64,000 nucleotides of DNA from Patiria pectinifera (Eukaryota > Echinodermata > Asteroidea > Valvatida > Asterinidae): assembly GCA_029964075.1 (NCBI GenBank), contig CM057135.1:6805001-6869000 (forward strand). Reading direction: 5' to 3'. Both the position numbers and the translations under genes were made by a program. Every line of letters begins with the position of its first letter. Positions within the stretch are counted from its first letter, which is position 1. This document shows, in pieces, positions 63,521-64,000 of the stretch. The notes beneath the pieces are model-generated. The model saw nothing but the letters and a program-made list of their open reading frames with translations. It was not told where the DNA came from and made no database searches.

Positions 63521-64000
63521 GTCTAAGCATTTGACCTCGTTTTCCGGTGGAGGATCATGATCCTCATCGAGGATCATATCGGTAACCCCGACGAGGATCA
63601 TAAAACGAGGCGTGTTTGTGGCGTAGTGACGTCATGGATCGATGGACAAATCGATCGTGAGGATTAGCGCCGAATGAGTATTATAGAGTTCGAAGATAAT
63701 CCTACATGTACATGTATAACAAATAAGGAACACCCTATGATTGCTAACTATCGAGACGCGGTGTGTGAATGTAGGCGAAAGAGCATTACCCAATTCCGGA
63801 TGAAGGTGAAATTTAAAAGATACAGTTTTCGACATGCTTTCTTGAATCGAATATTATTTTTATATATATAAATTTGTACGTATTCATTAAATATATATTT
63901 TGTCGCAAAACAAACCAAACGCAGGGTATTAGAAAAACAAGAAATAACATTGAAGTAACCCACAAGGAGTACAAGACGCTTCAACACAAAACCGTAACTA
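63521..64000. other. 3' flank
   Basis: GAGGATCAT(G/A)AT words repeat at 63551-63602 (three copies of GAGGATCAT). No gene recognised; the frames at 63674-63871 and 63748-63987 have no domain. Confidence 0.4.

Noticed and set aside
1-64000. CRISPR arrays, operons, bacterial promoters, tRNA or rRNA genes
   Set aside because: Introns, LINEs and poly(A) signals show a eukaryote. Direct repeats seen are minisatellites or transposon parts; no tRNA cloverleaf or rRNA core was recognised.

Overview
This is a eukaryotic, almost certainly animal, genomic window. It has AT-rich intergenic DNA, GT..AG introns between short phase-compatible exons, AATAAA signals, and no operons or Shine-Dalgarno sites. 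The dominant content is transposable elements of kinds common in marine invertebrates: Ty3/Gypsy, CR1-like and L1-like LINEs, an endonuclease-bearing Helentron, hAT, Mutator-like foldback elements, CACTA-like elements and Polinton-type DNA polymerase B. The flavour (frequent ACATGT words, Helentron with endonuclease, Polinton, a TTAGGG-type stretch) suits a lancelet, hemichordate, echinoderm or similar invertebrate; the exact species cannot be settled from the sequence. No tRNA, rRNA or CRISPR locus was seen.

Layout. 0-2 kb: exons of a partial + strand gene entering from the left edge. 3.2-6.5 kb: a decayed Gypsy pol split by a CR1-like LINE (3877-5572), with a 4-bp target duplication and a frame that resumes after it. 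7.2-11.1 kb: about four degenerate tandem units of 0.9-1.1 kb. 12-13.7 kb: a possible small gene whose last exon (13472-13572) is followed by two AATAAA signals. 14.7-16 kb: local duplications. 16.5-18.4 kb: an S/P/E-rich ORF and a truncated LINE reverse transcriptase. 19.4-24.3 kb: foldbacks, minisatellites and a perfect 68-nt inverted repeat.

24.4-30.3 kb holds the most interesting locus: phase-consistent exons encoding the end of a SET domain, an 18-residue tandem repeat, a C2H2-like finger, and a long domain ending in features reminiscent of tyrosine recombinases. It carries several frameshifts and stops, so this copy looks like a pseudogene. 33.7-35.7 kb: a Mutator-like foldback element and a CACTA-like non-autonomous element. 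36.1-40.6 kb: a second multi-exon, transposase-like gene with two N-terminal zinc fingers, also disabled.

40.6-46.4 kb: repeats, an L1-like ORF1 (- strand) and a fragment of a widespread uncharacterised, probably transposase-derived family. 47.2-51.0 kb: sixteen perfect TGACGTCA palindromes, interrupted by a TIR element. 51.9-55.5 kb: a LINE RT fragment, a duplicated module and a hAT element with a perfect 8-bp duplication. 55.9-58.2 kb (- strand): Helentron helicase plus endonuclease, itself hit by a 144-bp element with a 9-bp duplication. 60.2-60.7 kb: a second foldback of the same family as 33.7 kb. 62.0-63.5 kb: a decayed protein-primed DNA polymerase B.

Overall the window is a nested graveyard of mobile elements. 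Coordinates of exons come from splice signals and reading frames seen by eye; family assignments are from recognition of motifs, not from a search.
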